From Loripinus fragilis (lineage: Eukaryota > Mollusca > Bivalvia > Lucinida > Lucinidae), in assembly GCA_964019695.1 (NCBI GenBank), contig OZ026530.1, positions 40,546,944-40,610,943 of the forward strand: 64,000 nt of DNA, written 5' to 3'. Below, piece by piece: positions 21,690 through 33,519 of this stretch. The position numbers were made by a program, and so were the translations under genes. The notes under the pieces are model-generated. The model was not told the DNA's origin. It did not search any database and worked only from the letters and a program-made list of their open reading frames with translations. Every line of letters starts with the position of its first letter. Position 1 is the first letter of the stretch.

Positions 21690-22560
21690 TTATTTTTCTT
21701 TGTATGTGTGGCCAGTGCCAGGGTCAAACACATTGACTAAGCCATAACTTGAATCCTTAGCATTCTTCAAAAGCAGAAACAGCATATCAGTGTCATGGGA
21801 TCAAACACCTAATTAAATATGGGATTATTGCCATTTCACATATATGCATATAATGGAGTATGACTCTGGTATATACCTCTTCCTGTGAAGTGGCAAGAGC
21901 AATCTTACTGCAGCTGCCTCTGCATCCGTGCTATTCAAATGATAGCTTTGCTCTGATTTTGCAAAAGCTATGTCTCTACCATGTACCTCTAAGAATACCT
22001 TAAGATTTCTGACATTGGTCAAACAGAAATTTGATAGGCTGCTTTTTTGCATCATTTGCCATTGAACCTATCCAGTCCTTTGGTGCTTAATTCCTCAGTG
22101 GTGCTTAAGTCCTCAGGTCTAAGATCAATAGTTATTTGCTGCGCCCAAAGAGCTTTATAAGTTCTCTTTAGTTACAATGTTGGCTCTTGATGGTTTTGGC
22201 AGACCGTCTGAAACAATTTCTGTTACACCTTGAAAGTTATCTGGTATAAAAGAAATGATATGAAGTTGGACATTGCCATCAATTAAGTTTGCAGCTGGTT
22301 GGTAAATGGTTTTTTTATGTCAGTACCTTGAAGCAAGCCTTAGAATAGTGTAAAACCTATGATTTCTCAGTTTTTGCAGCCATATCATTAGCTGTTGCAT
22401 TCAAAGAAGGAAAGTGGACTATGGGTAGAATAGGATATCCAGTAGTTCTATATTATGCTTTATGGAAGATTTATACAGAGTAAAAAGTTGATAAGGTGCC
22501 TCATTTCATGATCCATTGAAAACACTGAAATTGAAAACACTTGCCTCTGACTGTGTAATC
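21690..22560 (-). pseudogene. nuclease-like family pseudogene, PIN/acidic-motif half
   Basis: Read on the minus strand: IELLDILFYP with LNATANDMAAKTEKS (about 22470-22370), then LIDGN (about 22282-22268, the first acidic motif of PIN-type domains), IPDNFQGVTEIVSDGLPKPS, a block FAKSEQSYHLNS, TSQEEVYTRVILHYMH (family: SQEEADTR-ILH), and SHDTDMLFLLLKNAK with FDPGTGH (family: SPDTDV-LLL-AK and FDTGTGN). Several stops and frame changes separate the blocks. The continuation (TGCDT region to C-terminus) is not downstream on this strand but in the opposite orientation at 22650-23260. That indicates an internal inversion. Confidence 0.7.
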
Positions 22561-22649
22561 AAAAAGGATGTCACGACAATGCCCTTGCTTATTATGACGA
22601 GTTATATATGTTACATCCTTTAATAAATGCTCTTATCTTAGAAACTTAG

Positions 22650-23260
22650 TGAATCATTTAATTGAAAGGGTCTAATTTGCGCTATGTTCATCCTGCATTT
22701 CATTGCTTTACCTGCTGTGATACATCTAGTTCGTTAGCTGAAAGGAAAGAGTTACCTCGGTTTCAGCTGTGAGTGACTTTAGAAGTACTAAGACTTCAAA
22801 TAAGTTTTTGAATGCTTGGGGAAAGATAATAAGTGAAGAGGCATTATTAGATGAAAATATGTTTGTTGCATGTATGGAAAGGCTACATTTATAAAAGTAA
22901 ACCAGCTAAAATATGATTCTTTATCACAGAAATATCAAGGTACATCAGTCCAGGTACTCATTGCTTTTAATGGCACAGTTTTCCTCCTTGTAAAGCTTTA
23001 GTCTTTCTACTGCTAGCAGAATATCACGTGAAACACATACTCAAAGAGCCAACTATTAGGAATTCATATCAGTTTCCGAAAGTTCCACTTGCCATGAATG
23101 GCAAAATTGGAAAGTTAATAATGGCTCAGTGGACTGGTGGTAAAATTGTATAACAGTAGATGATTGAAATATTGTGTGATGATTCTACTAGTTGCGAGGA
23201 GGCGTGTGATAATAATGATTACCACAGAAGCAGACAACGACAAAAATGTTAAACATGAGT
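22650..23260 (+). pseudogene. nuclease-like family pseudogene, C-terminal half
   Basis: Plus-strand blocks: FHCFTCCDTSSSLAERKE (about 22700-22755; family HAFTGCDTTSSF-KGK), NKFLNAWGKIISEEALLDEN with FVACM, YDSLSQKYQGTSVQ, LPPCKA, MNGKIGKLIMAQWTGGKI and IEILCDDSTS (to about 23210). This is the usual order of the C-terminal half of the family. Multiple stops and frameshifts. It lies head-to-tail wrong relative to the minus-strand half at 21690-22560. Confidence 0.7.
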
Positions 23261-25339
23261 GTTAAATCGATGAGAATTAGTTTGGACGATTTCTTATTGT
23301 ATTGTCTGGTACAAATGTAAAACTACCTTTTCTATTTGTGGCTCTATATTTAGCATTATATGCACAGTATTAAGAAATGTGTCCAAAAGGTCATTGATAA
23401 CATCTGTAACAACAGTCCATGGGCTTGATAATCAGATATGAATATAATTTCTAGTGTTTTGGCTTCAAAGACTTATAAGTACACATTAAGTGTCCTGATC
23501 TTAAACTTAATGACATCTTGCAGATATATGAGCAAGACAGACTAAGAAAAAGTAAAATATCTACACGCTGCAATCGCTTTCATAGGTTTTACTGAAACGG
23601 TAATAACAAAATTTGCTTCTCTGTAAAACTGGGAGTAGGGCTGTGTATTAGCTCCTATAAGACACTATATTTAAGATAGAAAAGCAAACTTGGTTTTTGC
23701 TTTTCATCAATTGAGTATATGTTTGTAAATGACTTAAATCTAATAAAACAGTTTGAAACAAAGTCATAGTAGTTGTTTAACTAAAAGACGATTGCCACAA
23801 TTTATAGCTTTTAAATTATAATTAGGTTCATGTAACGCACAAAACACCACGGTTAGCCGTATTAATGTTAAACAGCTTCCATATGTAGTAAAGACATCCA
23901 GTATGCAGACTATAAGAATGTCAATTTATTAGATAATTTTAATGTCTTCTTTCTGTAGCTCAAACATTCAAATTTCTTAGTCTCAAATTGATATAGTAAC
24001 ATATGTAACAAGCTGTTACAGGCTAACGCCCTGACTTACAGAGTGCAAACAGTTCTTATTAAATGCACCTTGAATGGTTACATCAGATGTAATATGTCTG
24101 CAGAATTCCAAAGGGGATTAGGATGGAGCAGGCCCTTGCTCAGCTTGATGTCAAAATACTGTATGATGATTTTACTTATCACGCTAACATATGTAACGCT
24201 CTCTGATCTTTAAAACTTGGTGACAACTAGCAGATCTATAGGTCTTTATCATACGAGACAGCTTAAAATCCCTAAACAATGTAAGATATCCAGCAGCTGC
24301 GAGTTTTTTCACAAGTTTAGCTCAAACTTTCAAACTACATTTTCTTTATTTGATATAGTAACGCATGTAACATGCTGTTTCAGACTAACGCCCCAACATA
24401 GAGAGTGCAAACATCCCTTATTTGATGCAGCTTGAGTTTTACTATAAGAGGGAATATGTCTGCAGAGTTCCCTCGAGGAGATTAAAACATTTTTAGGCAT
24501 ATCTTACGTAAAGACAATGAGCTTGCCCATTTATTACATCAGGTAACATATGTTACAGCCTCAGATATTAACAATTTTGCAACAAACTTGCAGATTTATG
24601 AGTCTTTTCATATAAGCAAATAAATCCCAAACAATGAAACATATTCATCAACTGCAAATATTTTTTACTATTTTTACTTTAGTTTTAATACCAAACATTT
24701 CACCTTAAAACTGGGTAGGGGTAGGGTTGTTTAATTGCTAATTCCAGAAAAATTATTTAAGCTAGGGAAACTAACTTTAATTTTTCTGTTAGCCAATTGC
24801 ATAAGCTAGTCAGACATGGTTAAAAACATTTTGTAAAACACACAGAGAGATTGTGAATGTAAATGATGTTAGTCACACTTGCAAATTTCAATGGGTTATC
24901 TGATTTATGTAACGCATATGACACCTTAGGAAGCCGTATTTTTGTTCAAATGGCTGTCATACGTAGTTAAGATATCCAGTATGCAGACTATATGAATGAT
25001 TTTAAAAAATAAATATTCTAATGTCTTCAATTTGTAGCCAAACTTTCAATTTAACTTTTTCTTAATTTGATAAAGAAACGTATGTTACAGGCTCTTACAG
25101 ACTAACGCCCCGGAGCACAGAGTGCAAACATCTCTTAAAAGACTTGGCTTTCAATTCTCTACAAGATAGGATATGTCTGCAAAATTCCCTAGGGGGGGGG
25201 GGGAGCAAACCCATTCTCAGCCATCCGTCTATAAGGGCTGCAAATTGATATCTCTAATAGTGTTAACTCGCCATTAACTCTCCATTACCAAGGTTGTACA
25301 AAGCTGCTAGGCAACTTCTAAAGACCCGTTTTGACATCT

Positions 25340-25690
25340 TCTCACAAAATTTGAATGTTATGGTCTGGACAAAATTTAAGTATAACAAAGGGCAATAACT
25401 TCAAAATTATTCAAAAGAGTTTTGGTTCTTGTACATCGTATCTCTCCTCATCGAGATATATCTACCATTTTCAAGTTGATACATCTTATACATGTAATTG
25501 TTGTGTTATGCTCCAGACAAAATTTAAGTGTGAAAAATAACAAAGGGCAATGACTCCTAAAGTATGCAAAGAAGAGGTTTGGTTTATGTACACTGCACTT
25601 CTCCTCATCGAGATCTATCTACCAGTAAAGTTTCAAGTTGATACCTCTTATAGTTTCTGTGTTATGCCCTGGACAGAAAATTCGTAAATT
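25340..25690. repeat. tandem repeat, about 150-bp unit, two-plus copies
   Basis: The phrase TTATG-TC-GGACA-AAATT recurs at about 25358, 25505 and 25663. CAAAGGGCAAT, CTCCTCATCGAGAT and TCAAGTTGATAC repeat between these points. No coding. Confidence 0.8.
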
Positions 25691-25790
25691 ATCTGAAACC
25701 GCTGGGCCAACTGAAGCCACATTTCATATGGCACCACCATGGGATAGGGGAAAAGATGGAAAGCTTATTTAAATGATTTAGGTTGTTATT

Positions 25791-26075
25791 CATTATTGTC
25801 AACCGCGGGGGCCGGGGGCATTTAGCAGGGATCTACCACAAATTTGGCCCCGCAGTGCAGGGCTTTTAGCAGGGCTTTGAAAATTGAAAAGTTAAAAGCC
25901 CCGCTTTTCCCCTGCCCCGAGGTGGCGGGGGATACAAATGACTGGTGCATTAGCGTCCAGGGGATTTTCTGCCCTTCTCTAGGGGCCGAATTTCGACCCA
26001 TTCCCAACAAAAAAACAACACCTTTTTCCCCAATACCATGTCTGTTTTTCCCAATAAAGAAAAGTAAAAAAAAAA

Positions 26076-26114
<39 letters not shown>
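25791..26114. repeat. GC-rich repeat fragment ending in T37
   Basis: CGGGGGCCGGGGGCATTTAG and several CCCCGC/GCAGGG words, then a run of 37 T (26078-26114). An open frame of about 90 codons reads into the poly-T as Phe and is not a gene. Confidence 0.55.
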
Positions 26115-26117
<3 letters not shown>

Positions 26118-26629
26118 TACCACTACTACTTATAAGAAACAGTGACCCATGTCAGAATGATACTTAAACACTTGTGCTTAAGTGGTATGCTTGGCACAAT
26201 ACACTCTAAAATAACTTGATTTTGAGGATATATTTTGCTACCCTTGTTATGTTCTATGTCGTTTATTTCTTCCAATTATGATGTTAAGTCCATCATTTTC
26301 CCCAACTTTGGTCAGGGGCCTTTTCCCAAAATTGCTGGCAAAAGCCCTTTTATCATTATCATGACATTGAACAGACATTTGCTGTAAAAGAGCAGGTACA
26401 ACCAGACCCATATTCGTTTAATTATTCAAAGATCTAGTCCTATTTGACGCTTTTTCAAATTGTTTTTGAGATAGGCTATTTGTTTTGTAGGCGTAGACTT
26501 ATTAGGCCTTGCGCTGACTATAGACCCCCCAGGGGGAATTTTGTACATTATAAATTTCTAAAACTATATTATATAAGCCACAAAATAAAATATGTTAACT
26601 CTCTTAGAGTGGCAGCGTTAACGTGTAAT

Positions 26630-27640
26630 ATCACATGGCGTACGTTACCCACAAAATAACATTAAACGCTCCTGATAATGTCTCCAACATGACATGTTCT
26701 TACTTATTTGCATGCTGGTATAGGTTTTGGCACTTCTTATAACACAGTAACATATTTTTAATTTTCATTTTTTAATGTCTTGAGTTATTACCGTTATATA
26801 CGTTACTTAGTGTTTCATATGTTATTTTTGAGTATCAGTATGGAAGTTATTGACATATAAATGTATTACATCTGTCAGTGAATATAGCAAATCTATAAGA
26901 CTGCTACTTTACTGAATTGAAGCTCCAGCTATGGTCGCTTAAATTATTTTTACAGACCCATGTTACGTACGTTACCCTCAATATAGCACTAAACGTTCAA
27001 GATAATGCTTCTAACATGACCTGTTTTTACTTATTTGCATGCTGGCACAGTTTTATGTACTTCTTATAACACATTTGCCTATTTTAAGTATTCGTTTTAT
27101 AAATGCATATAGTGATAACCATTATATATGTTACCAAGTGGTTTTGTTTGTTTTGTTGCTTTACGTCCCAAGTCAACAGCTATGGTCATTGCGGGACGGT
27201 CAGTTCACCTAACCACACTTTTTCCTGGGCAGGCTTGAACAAGCGGATAACCAGTAGTTCGTGCACATACTTTCGCTTGTAACTGACAACAACCCTTCTT
27301 GAATGAATCAGCGGAAGGGAGGAGAATGACCGTAGAAATTATTTCATGATCAATCTCCAAGAAAGTATGGGACCGGGCCGGGATCAAACTCGCGACCCTT
27401 GGAAATGCAGTCAGACACGAATCTGAAGCCAGACACGTTACCGACTGCGCTACGCGGCCCGGTATTATCAAGTGGTGCTTACGTTATTTATGGCCTATTC
27501 GTGTTTTACGCTGGATACTATTCATCTTGCTCGGTTTGGTTTACATGTATTAAATCTGTCAGTGAATATAGCAAATTCATAAGGCTGCTACTATAATAAA
27601 TCGAGGTTCCATATTATGGTCGCCTAAACTATTATTATAA
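26630..27640. repeat. left subterminal repeat pair of element B
   Basis: Two diverged units: ACGTACGTTACCC-type motif, AATA-CA-TAAACG, AACATGACCTG/AACATGACATG, TTACTTATTTGCATGCTGG, ACTTCTTATAACACA, then ATCTGTCAGTGAATATAGCA. The second unit is split by the SINE-2. Confidence 0.8.
27143..27464 (-). mobile_element. tRNA-derived SINE-2, full-length copy
   Basis: Read on the minus strand it starts GGGCCGCGTAGCGCAGTCGG (tRNA-like A-box), has a B-box GGGTCGCGAGTTTGATCCC and ends GACGTAAAGCAACAAAACAA. Flanks TTACCAAGTGGT (27131-27142) and TTATCAAGTGGT (27465-27476) form a 12-bp TSD with one mismatch. It is the parent type of the truncated copy at 6003-6155. Confidence 0.92.
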
Positions 27641-28079
27641 TGTGATCTATCAAATAGTGGGTATAAATTGTGGGTACTCATTACAGCCCCCTTTGTTGTG
27701 TTGGCCCTTAGGAATACCGAATTGAAATTGCCTCATTCATTCAGATGGTTCTAACAAGTACACAAAGTCTATGTATGGAACAGAAATAAGTACATATTTT
27801 ACAGTATTACTTTACAACCGTGAACAATAACATATCACTGCATAGATGACTTAACAATGTGCATGTGCCTATGTGCGGATATAGGTGCAACAAATGAGCA
27901 GCATTGCAGGAAAACAGTCTTTATTGCATATACAAACAGCAAAAGTTCGGGTGAGTCTGGTCATCTGCACAGTCTCGCCAGGACCTTCACTGTTTGCTCA
28001 CATAAACAGTAGGTCATGGGAAACCTTCAGCCAAAAAACCTTCTCATGCACACTGGAACATTAATGTTACATACTGTCT

Positions 28080-29969
28080 AAGAGAAGCACTCAATCTGAA
28101 GACTTCAGAAATTACTTGGAAAAGTACCATTTAAATCAGAAGTTTTGAAAGGCAGTCATGGTAACACAGCTCAATTCTGGGCAAGGTATATGGATATAAT
28201 TCAGATGGTGTTGACACTGATTAGAGCTACAAGGAAAACAACTTAGAATTGCATATCAGTCGTGTATGCCTTGTACCCAATGTTCTTTGCGTACTATCAC
28301 ACAAACTACACACAATATGTACCTGTGTACCTGGTAACTCAGCTGAATTTGTCTGATACAAATCCCAGATGTAAAGAACCTCTGGAAAACAATGAGTTTA
28401 GTGTGTCACAATTCATCTGTTCTAAAATCTATTGGCTTTCACAACCCGATTAAATGCAACAAGCTAAAACCTTTTGTGGCTTGCGAGGTCTAGAAGAAAT
28501 TGAACAGTTCACATAACTAGATCAGCAAGAGGAGAGCTTGGTCAGCTTGTCCTTCTTTCTATTGAACATAATGTTGACCTTAAGTTTACATTGTTGCTCC
28601 CTCTGGGACCTGTTCCATGGCCACTGTCAACTCCTGATGGCATGCCCACCAAAACTGACATTTATTCATCACAAGTCCAAACTTCTGCATTTCTTATAAT
28701 CACACATTGAACCATCAACCAATCGGCCATCCAATGCTGCACATATCATTGATGGTAATGCCATACTACAGAGCTTAACAACTATTCCTGTCATCTTCGA
28801 GGAACATGCGGAATCAGTATTCAACCAGTCACGAAAAGCAGGACATGTTGGTTTTGTCACTGATACATAATACAATGTCTAAGCAGCAGTCTATATACTA
28901 TTTATTAGTCTTACAAACGTTCATGCAGAGGAACAGCACCAACACATCTGTTGTCTGGTGCACAGAGTAGGACTCAATGTGACTGGAAGAGCTTAGCCTA
29001 CTTCTGGATCAATGGACAACTGACAAGTACGCTACTAGACTTGTAGATATAAACCTATCCTATGTTATTGATGAAGAGGTGTTCTGTTTTACCTGTAACG
29101 ACGCAAGACTGTATCCAAATAGCCAAGAGGAAGCAGATACATGTACTATGATTATATTATACTGACTAAATATCAGAATATAACTGCCTGATGCAAGCAC
29201 TATCATTGTAACCAGTAAGGTCAACAGACGCAGATGCATTAGCACTACTTGCATTATATTGCAAGGATACACACTTGCACACTTGACAGTTTTGTTCAAC
29301 ACTGGTGTGGGTAACAAAAGACGCATTCTGAATATCAACAACATCGGTCAGAATATGGGGGGGGGGGTGGGTGGGGAGAAATCTGCACAGTCATAGACTG
29401 TTTCACAGGCTGTGACATGTTCAGTGTGTTTGTGTCACAGAAAGGACGCTCCTTTTAAGCTGAAAAAGACCCCCCCCCCCCTAGTTCACCAAAATCTAAG
29501 CAGGGTAAATAGCTCTCATGCACTCATCAGTGACATGGAAACCCTCACATGTGCTATTTATATCAATGTGAGTAAGTTGCAGTGTGACATTATTCTGAAA
29601 AAGTACCAAAGCCGTACAAATACACTGAATTTTTCAAATGGCATGGCCATGAGTTTACAACCACCCTGCCATTCTGCCATTGAGATTACATACAAAGAGT
29701 AAACTATCAAGTCTTTGTCTGGTTACACTCCCACGAAAAAAGCAAGGCCTTTCAGATCTGGACAAAAGTGGATGGAAAAAAATTGGGAGGAAAATGAGTA
29801 CAACTGGGTGAAGGGGAACTTGATCCCTGAACAACTCATCGACATTTTGTGTGAGCAGTATGTTGAGGGGGTACATATCAGGGATAATGATGATTGTGAT
29901 GATAATGAAGGTGTTGAGATGACAAATATGGTAGATAAAGTATTTGAAAATGAATCTGATGAGGATTAA
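28080..29969 (+). pseudogene. near full-length PIN/XPG-like nuclease family pseudogene
   Basis: Blocks in family order: AQFWARYMDIIQMVLTLIRA (about 28170); MFFAYYHTNYTQYVPVYL and CKEPLENNEFSVSQ (28280-28415); ARGELGQLVLLSIEHNVDLK and PLGPVPWPLSTPDGMPTKT (28520-28660); AHIIDGNAILQSLTTIPVIF (28738-28800, with the PIN-type IDGN) and AGHVGFVTDT; RGTAPTHLLSGAQ and DWKSL (28935-29000); SQEEADT (29125); LFNTGVGNKRRILNINNI (29290-29345); FTGCDMFSVF (29405; family FTGCDTTS-F); NVSKLQCDIILKKYQSRTN; MSLQPPCHSAIEI; and LIPEQLIDILCEQYVEG with an acidic tail to the stop at 29967-29969. Lesions: stop at 28244, several frameshifts, and G- and C-runs (29356, 29470). No introns seen. Coding might begin as early as about 27880. 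Broken throughout, so not functional. Confidence 0.8.
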
Positions 29970-30239
29970 TAAGGTGTATGGGAAAAATTTGTTGAACCCT
30001 TGAATAGTACGTGAAGAGGTGCTGGTTTGGCAAGAAACTGATCTTTAACTTCTACATGTACCTGATGTTTTTTTTTTTTTGAATTTTAAATGTTTTACTC
30101 TTATATTAAACTATATGTTACACACTTTCCATGTGCATTATGTTAACCATATTTGATGTCTCTATAGAGAATCAGAATATTTAATGGTATTTTATGTATT
30201 GAAATATTTCCTCCTCAAAAGAGCCACAAAAATTGGAAT

Positions 30240-31700
30240 TACATTAGACTGATAATGTGGTTACCGTGTTCAACATTAAATATCTCAAAAAGTATATAAG
30301 ATAGAAACATAATGATTACAGTTTACATAAGGTACATAAACACTCTTCAACACTATAATAAATAAGTAAACACATTCTTATTTCACAAAAATAAAAATAA
30401 GGCGGACTATATTAGATTCAGTAATCATTTATATAAGGTTAATGAACAATTGTAACATATGTAACCCTAGGGGCGACCGTATTTGTTTTTAAAGGTCCAT
30501 ATCTCTTTAATTCTACAATAAATATCTAAACACATTCTTATTTTTGAAAAATAAGACAGACTATATATTAGATTCATTAATCATTTATATAGGGTTAATG
30601 AAAAATTGTAACATATGTAACACTAGGGGCGGCCATATTTGTTTTTAAAGGTCCATATCTCTTTAATACTATAATAAATATCTAAACACATTTTGTTTTA
30701 AAAATAAGATAGACTTTATTAGATTGATTGATCAATTATATAGGGTTAATGAAAAATTGTAACATACGTAACACTGGGGGCAACAATATTTGTTTTCAAA
30801 GGTCCATATCTGCGACGCGGTTATAGCTTACTTCAATGATATAGCCAATTTGGAAATCTTACTTCATTGTTTGCACTTTTCAGAAGGCATATATTTTACT
30901 TATATTATCAAAAGTTTTGAGGGGTAACGTATGTAATGGGCTGTTACAGGATAACGCTGTCATTTCCAGAGAGCTAACATATTGCAAAATCCTTGCAAGC
31001 TAAATCTGATGAAGATTAATAAGCTGTATTGGGAAATTCTTTACACCTTTAGATAGTATGCGAAGAGCTGCTAGCTTGGCAAGACGCTGCTCTATAAAAT
31101 CTACCTTATGGGGTTTCTTTGATCTTTAAAATTTTTACTTATATATAACACTATATGTAACACACTTTCCATATGCTTTTGTTAACCATATTTGATGTCT
31201 CTATAGAAGGAGAGAGGTTTTATGGTATCCTATGTTTTGAGTTATTTCCTAGACAAAGGAGCTACAAAATTTCATTAGACATTTTTGTGTGATATGGGGT
31301 TACCATGTTCAACATTCAATAACTCATAAAGTATATAAGATAGAAACATAATCTTTGCAGTTTTAAAAAAATAAATAAAACACTGTAACATGATAATAAA
31401 TTGGTGAACATGTTCTTGTTTAAAAAAAAATAAACACCTATATTAGAATTATTAATCAATTTTAAGGGGTTTACTGAAAAATTGTAACATACGCTACATC
31501 CGGGACGACCGTATTTGTTTTTGAAGGTCTATATCTGTGCCTCAGTAATTGCTTATTCCGATGATATAGCCAATTTGAAAATCTTTCCTTATCTTTTGCA
31601 CTTTTCTGAAGTCTTATAATTTATGTGACTGATCAAATATTTTGTGGGGTAACGTATGTAACAGGTAGTTACAGGTTGACGCTACCATTGCCAGAAAGCT
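30240..31700. repeat. right subterminal tandem repeats of element B
   Basis: About 155-bp units (three at 30300-30800) carry GTAACATATGTAAC (30452-30465, 30608-30621) or GTAACATACGTAAC (30759-30772), then GGGGCGACCGTATTTGTTTT and AAAGGTCCATATCT. A related block at 31380-31700 repeats the same elements, with motifs at 31484-31497 and 31649-31662. Confidence 0.85.
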
Positions 31701-31814
31701 AACATGTTGCAAAATCATCGCAAGACACTGTGCTATGAGAAAAATATGGTCTACAAAATTCCCCCTGGGGGTGGGGGTGGGGGAGGTAAACCATACCTAG
31801 CCAGTGGGCTATAT

Positions 31815-32321
31815 AGACTATACTTTCCATGGATTCTATTAAAACAGTGGATTTGCTATATTCCATTCAACTATTCACAAACGTTACAAAATCGTTATAT
31901 ATACTTTGCACACAGTAAGAGTTAAGTGACGTCTCTAAGTATAACTTTTATCAGAGCTCTAGGTCTATTGCCAATAAAAGGCAAACGACAATCTAAAATG
32001 CCGCATTTTAGACAGGTAAACACGCCTTTCTGTTGGTATTTATGTCCTTACATAGTCACAACGGCAATCATTGAATGCCACAGCCCTGTGGTTAAGGCGA
32101 TATATAAAAAGAAATGCAATCTGATTGCAGGGTTTTAAAAAATTGTCTCAGCATTTGGTCAAATGACCCGGCCCCAAGAACTTGGATTTTTTTTGCGTCG
32201 TTTGTTTACAAAATAATAAAAATTGGGGAAACACTGACACTATTTTATTAATATATTAATCAAATCAAACAAAAAATCAGAATGTTTGGTTCATTCAACT
32301 CCTTTTACATTTCACTCATAA
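31815..32321. other. intergenic, nothing recognised
   Basis: Short spacer between element B and the next TIR element. Two small plus-strand frames here (31704-31925, 31926-32138) have no family resemblance. Confidence 0.45.
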
Positions 32322-33519
32322 TAGTGGAGCGGGAAATGACAATAATCATGCACATCCGCATACAAGCATGAAACTTGGTAGAAATGTTCACTGGCATAAG
32401 TTGTTGGAATTTTTCTCGTTAGCCAATCAAAATTGGTCAATTTTTAAGATGGCGGCGCTAAAATCCAAAATGGCCGCCACAATAAACGTAAAATCCTGAA
32501 ATGAAGATTTTACATCATACAAAGAAATAAAATAACATCTAAAATGGTATTGTTGGATGAAATACAGTATAAAAGGGTAAAGATTTTCTTGAAATTAGCA
32601 AATATTATTTGAGAATAAGGGTTAAATGGGGCCAAAATGGCGGGGGGGGGGGGAAATTAAGCAAAATTGACTTAAAATGCTGTGTTGCCATCAAACAATG
32701 GTAGAAATGCAATTAGATGTCAATTTGCTCGTCTGAGCTACACTCCTATTATAAACTATGAATTAGTTTTAACTATTATAATTATTTTAGGTAAGATAAA
32801 ATGGTCAGATAGTATAAATGGGGGGGGGGGGTCATTAGGGTAAAATGCAAATAAATTGAATAAAATTCTTTCCTTTTCGAACTACCATATCTTCCAAGTA
32901 AACATGATTGTATTACTGGACAGTGCATACTGTTTGTTAAGATGTATTTTGTATTAATGATAAGGCTTAAAGGAATATAGTGGGGCTCCTGTTCCCCTAC
33001 CTACCCTATCATATACATTAAAATGGCCATTGGGAAAAAAAAACTAAAACAGGCATAATGAAAATTTTGAAGCGGGTTTCTGTGTTAAAAGTTGCTCAAT
33101 AAAATAATTTCCTGAACTAACAACCATATAAAGGTTTTGGGCTTAAAATAGTGTGGTTACTTCATTTAGGCCTTTTTATGATACATCAAAATTTGTTCAC
33201 TCAGACTCCATATGCACTATTGAATAGTTAATAGAATAATTTAGGCCGTCATCATGTTTTAACGTTATGGCTTAATGTAATGTTAGCCTACCCACCTACC
33301 CTATTTTTTGTGGCATGAAAAAGGAACCATACATGTATTCATTTAGGCCTATCATTACTTAAGATAATAATAAAAATGATAATGATACAAGTAATATTAT
33401 ATGATGACGATAAGAATAGAAAAGAATGTTAAAGCATAACTAAAAGAATCTCATAAGTGAATATTTGACTCCAAAACATACGTTTTGGATGTATTTGCTC
33501 CTTCTTTGCTTGTCAACTG

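Larger units (their letters stand above)
20163..25234. mobile_element. TIR element A with rearranged nuclease-like pseudogene
   Basis: Left end TAATAGAC...TGCT(C)14-TAGGGAATTTCGCAGACATAT. Right end ATATGTCTGCAAAATTCCCT-AG(G)n-AGCA...GTCTATAA. These are inverted copies. Inversion continues inward: AAAGATGCGGCTTGAAATT-type, GTGCAAACATCTCTTAAAAG, CGCCCCGGAGCACAGAGTGC and GTAACATATGTTAC-type motifs recur on both sides. Additional copies of the subterminal block lie at 21270-21650, 23500-24150 and 24180-24480. The interior carries coding remnants at 21690-22560 (minus) and 22650-23260 (plus). TIR sequence is shared with element B. Confidence 0.75.
26519..31814 (+). mobile_element. TIR element B with near full-length nuclease-like pseudogene
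   Basis: Left end TATAGAC-CCCCCAGGGGGAATTTTGTA. Right end TACAAAATTCCCCCTGGGGG...AGCCAGTGGGCTATA. The right terminus aligns with that of element A (AGCCA-n-CTATA, GGAATTTTG-AGAC). Subterminal tandem blocks flank the gene on both sides (26630-27640; 30240-31700) and contain TAAC-ATATGT-AC motifs. The gene (28080-29969) is central and on the plus strand. A SINE-2 (27143-27464) is inserted in the left subterminal block. TSD not determined. Confidence 0.75.

Noticed and set aside
27405..27464. Possible minus-strand tRNA
   Set aside because: Head of SINE-2. The same body occurs 5'-truncated at 6003, and TSDs flank the whole unit.
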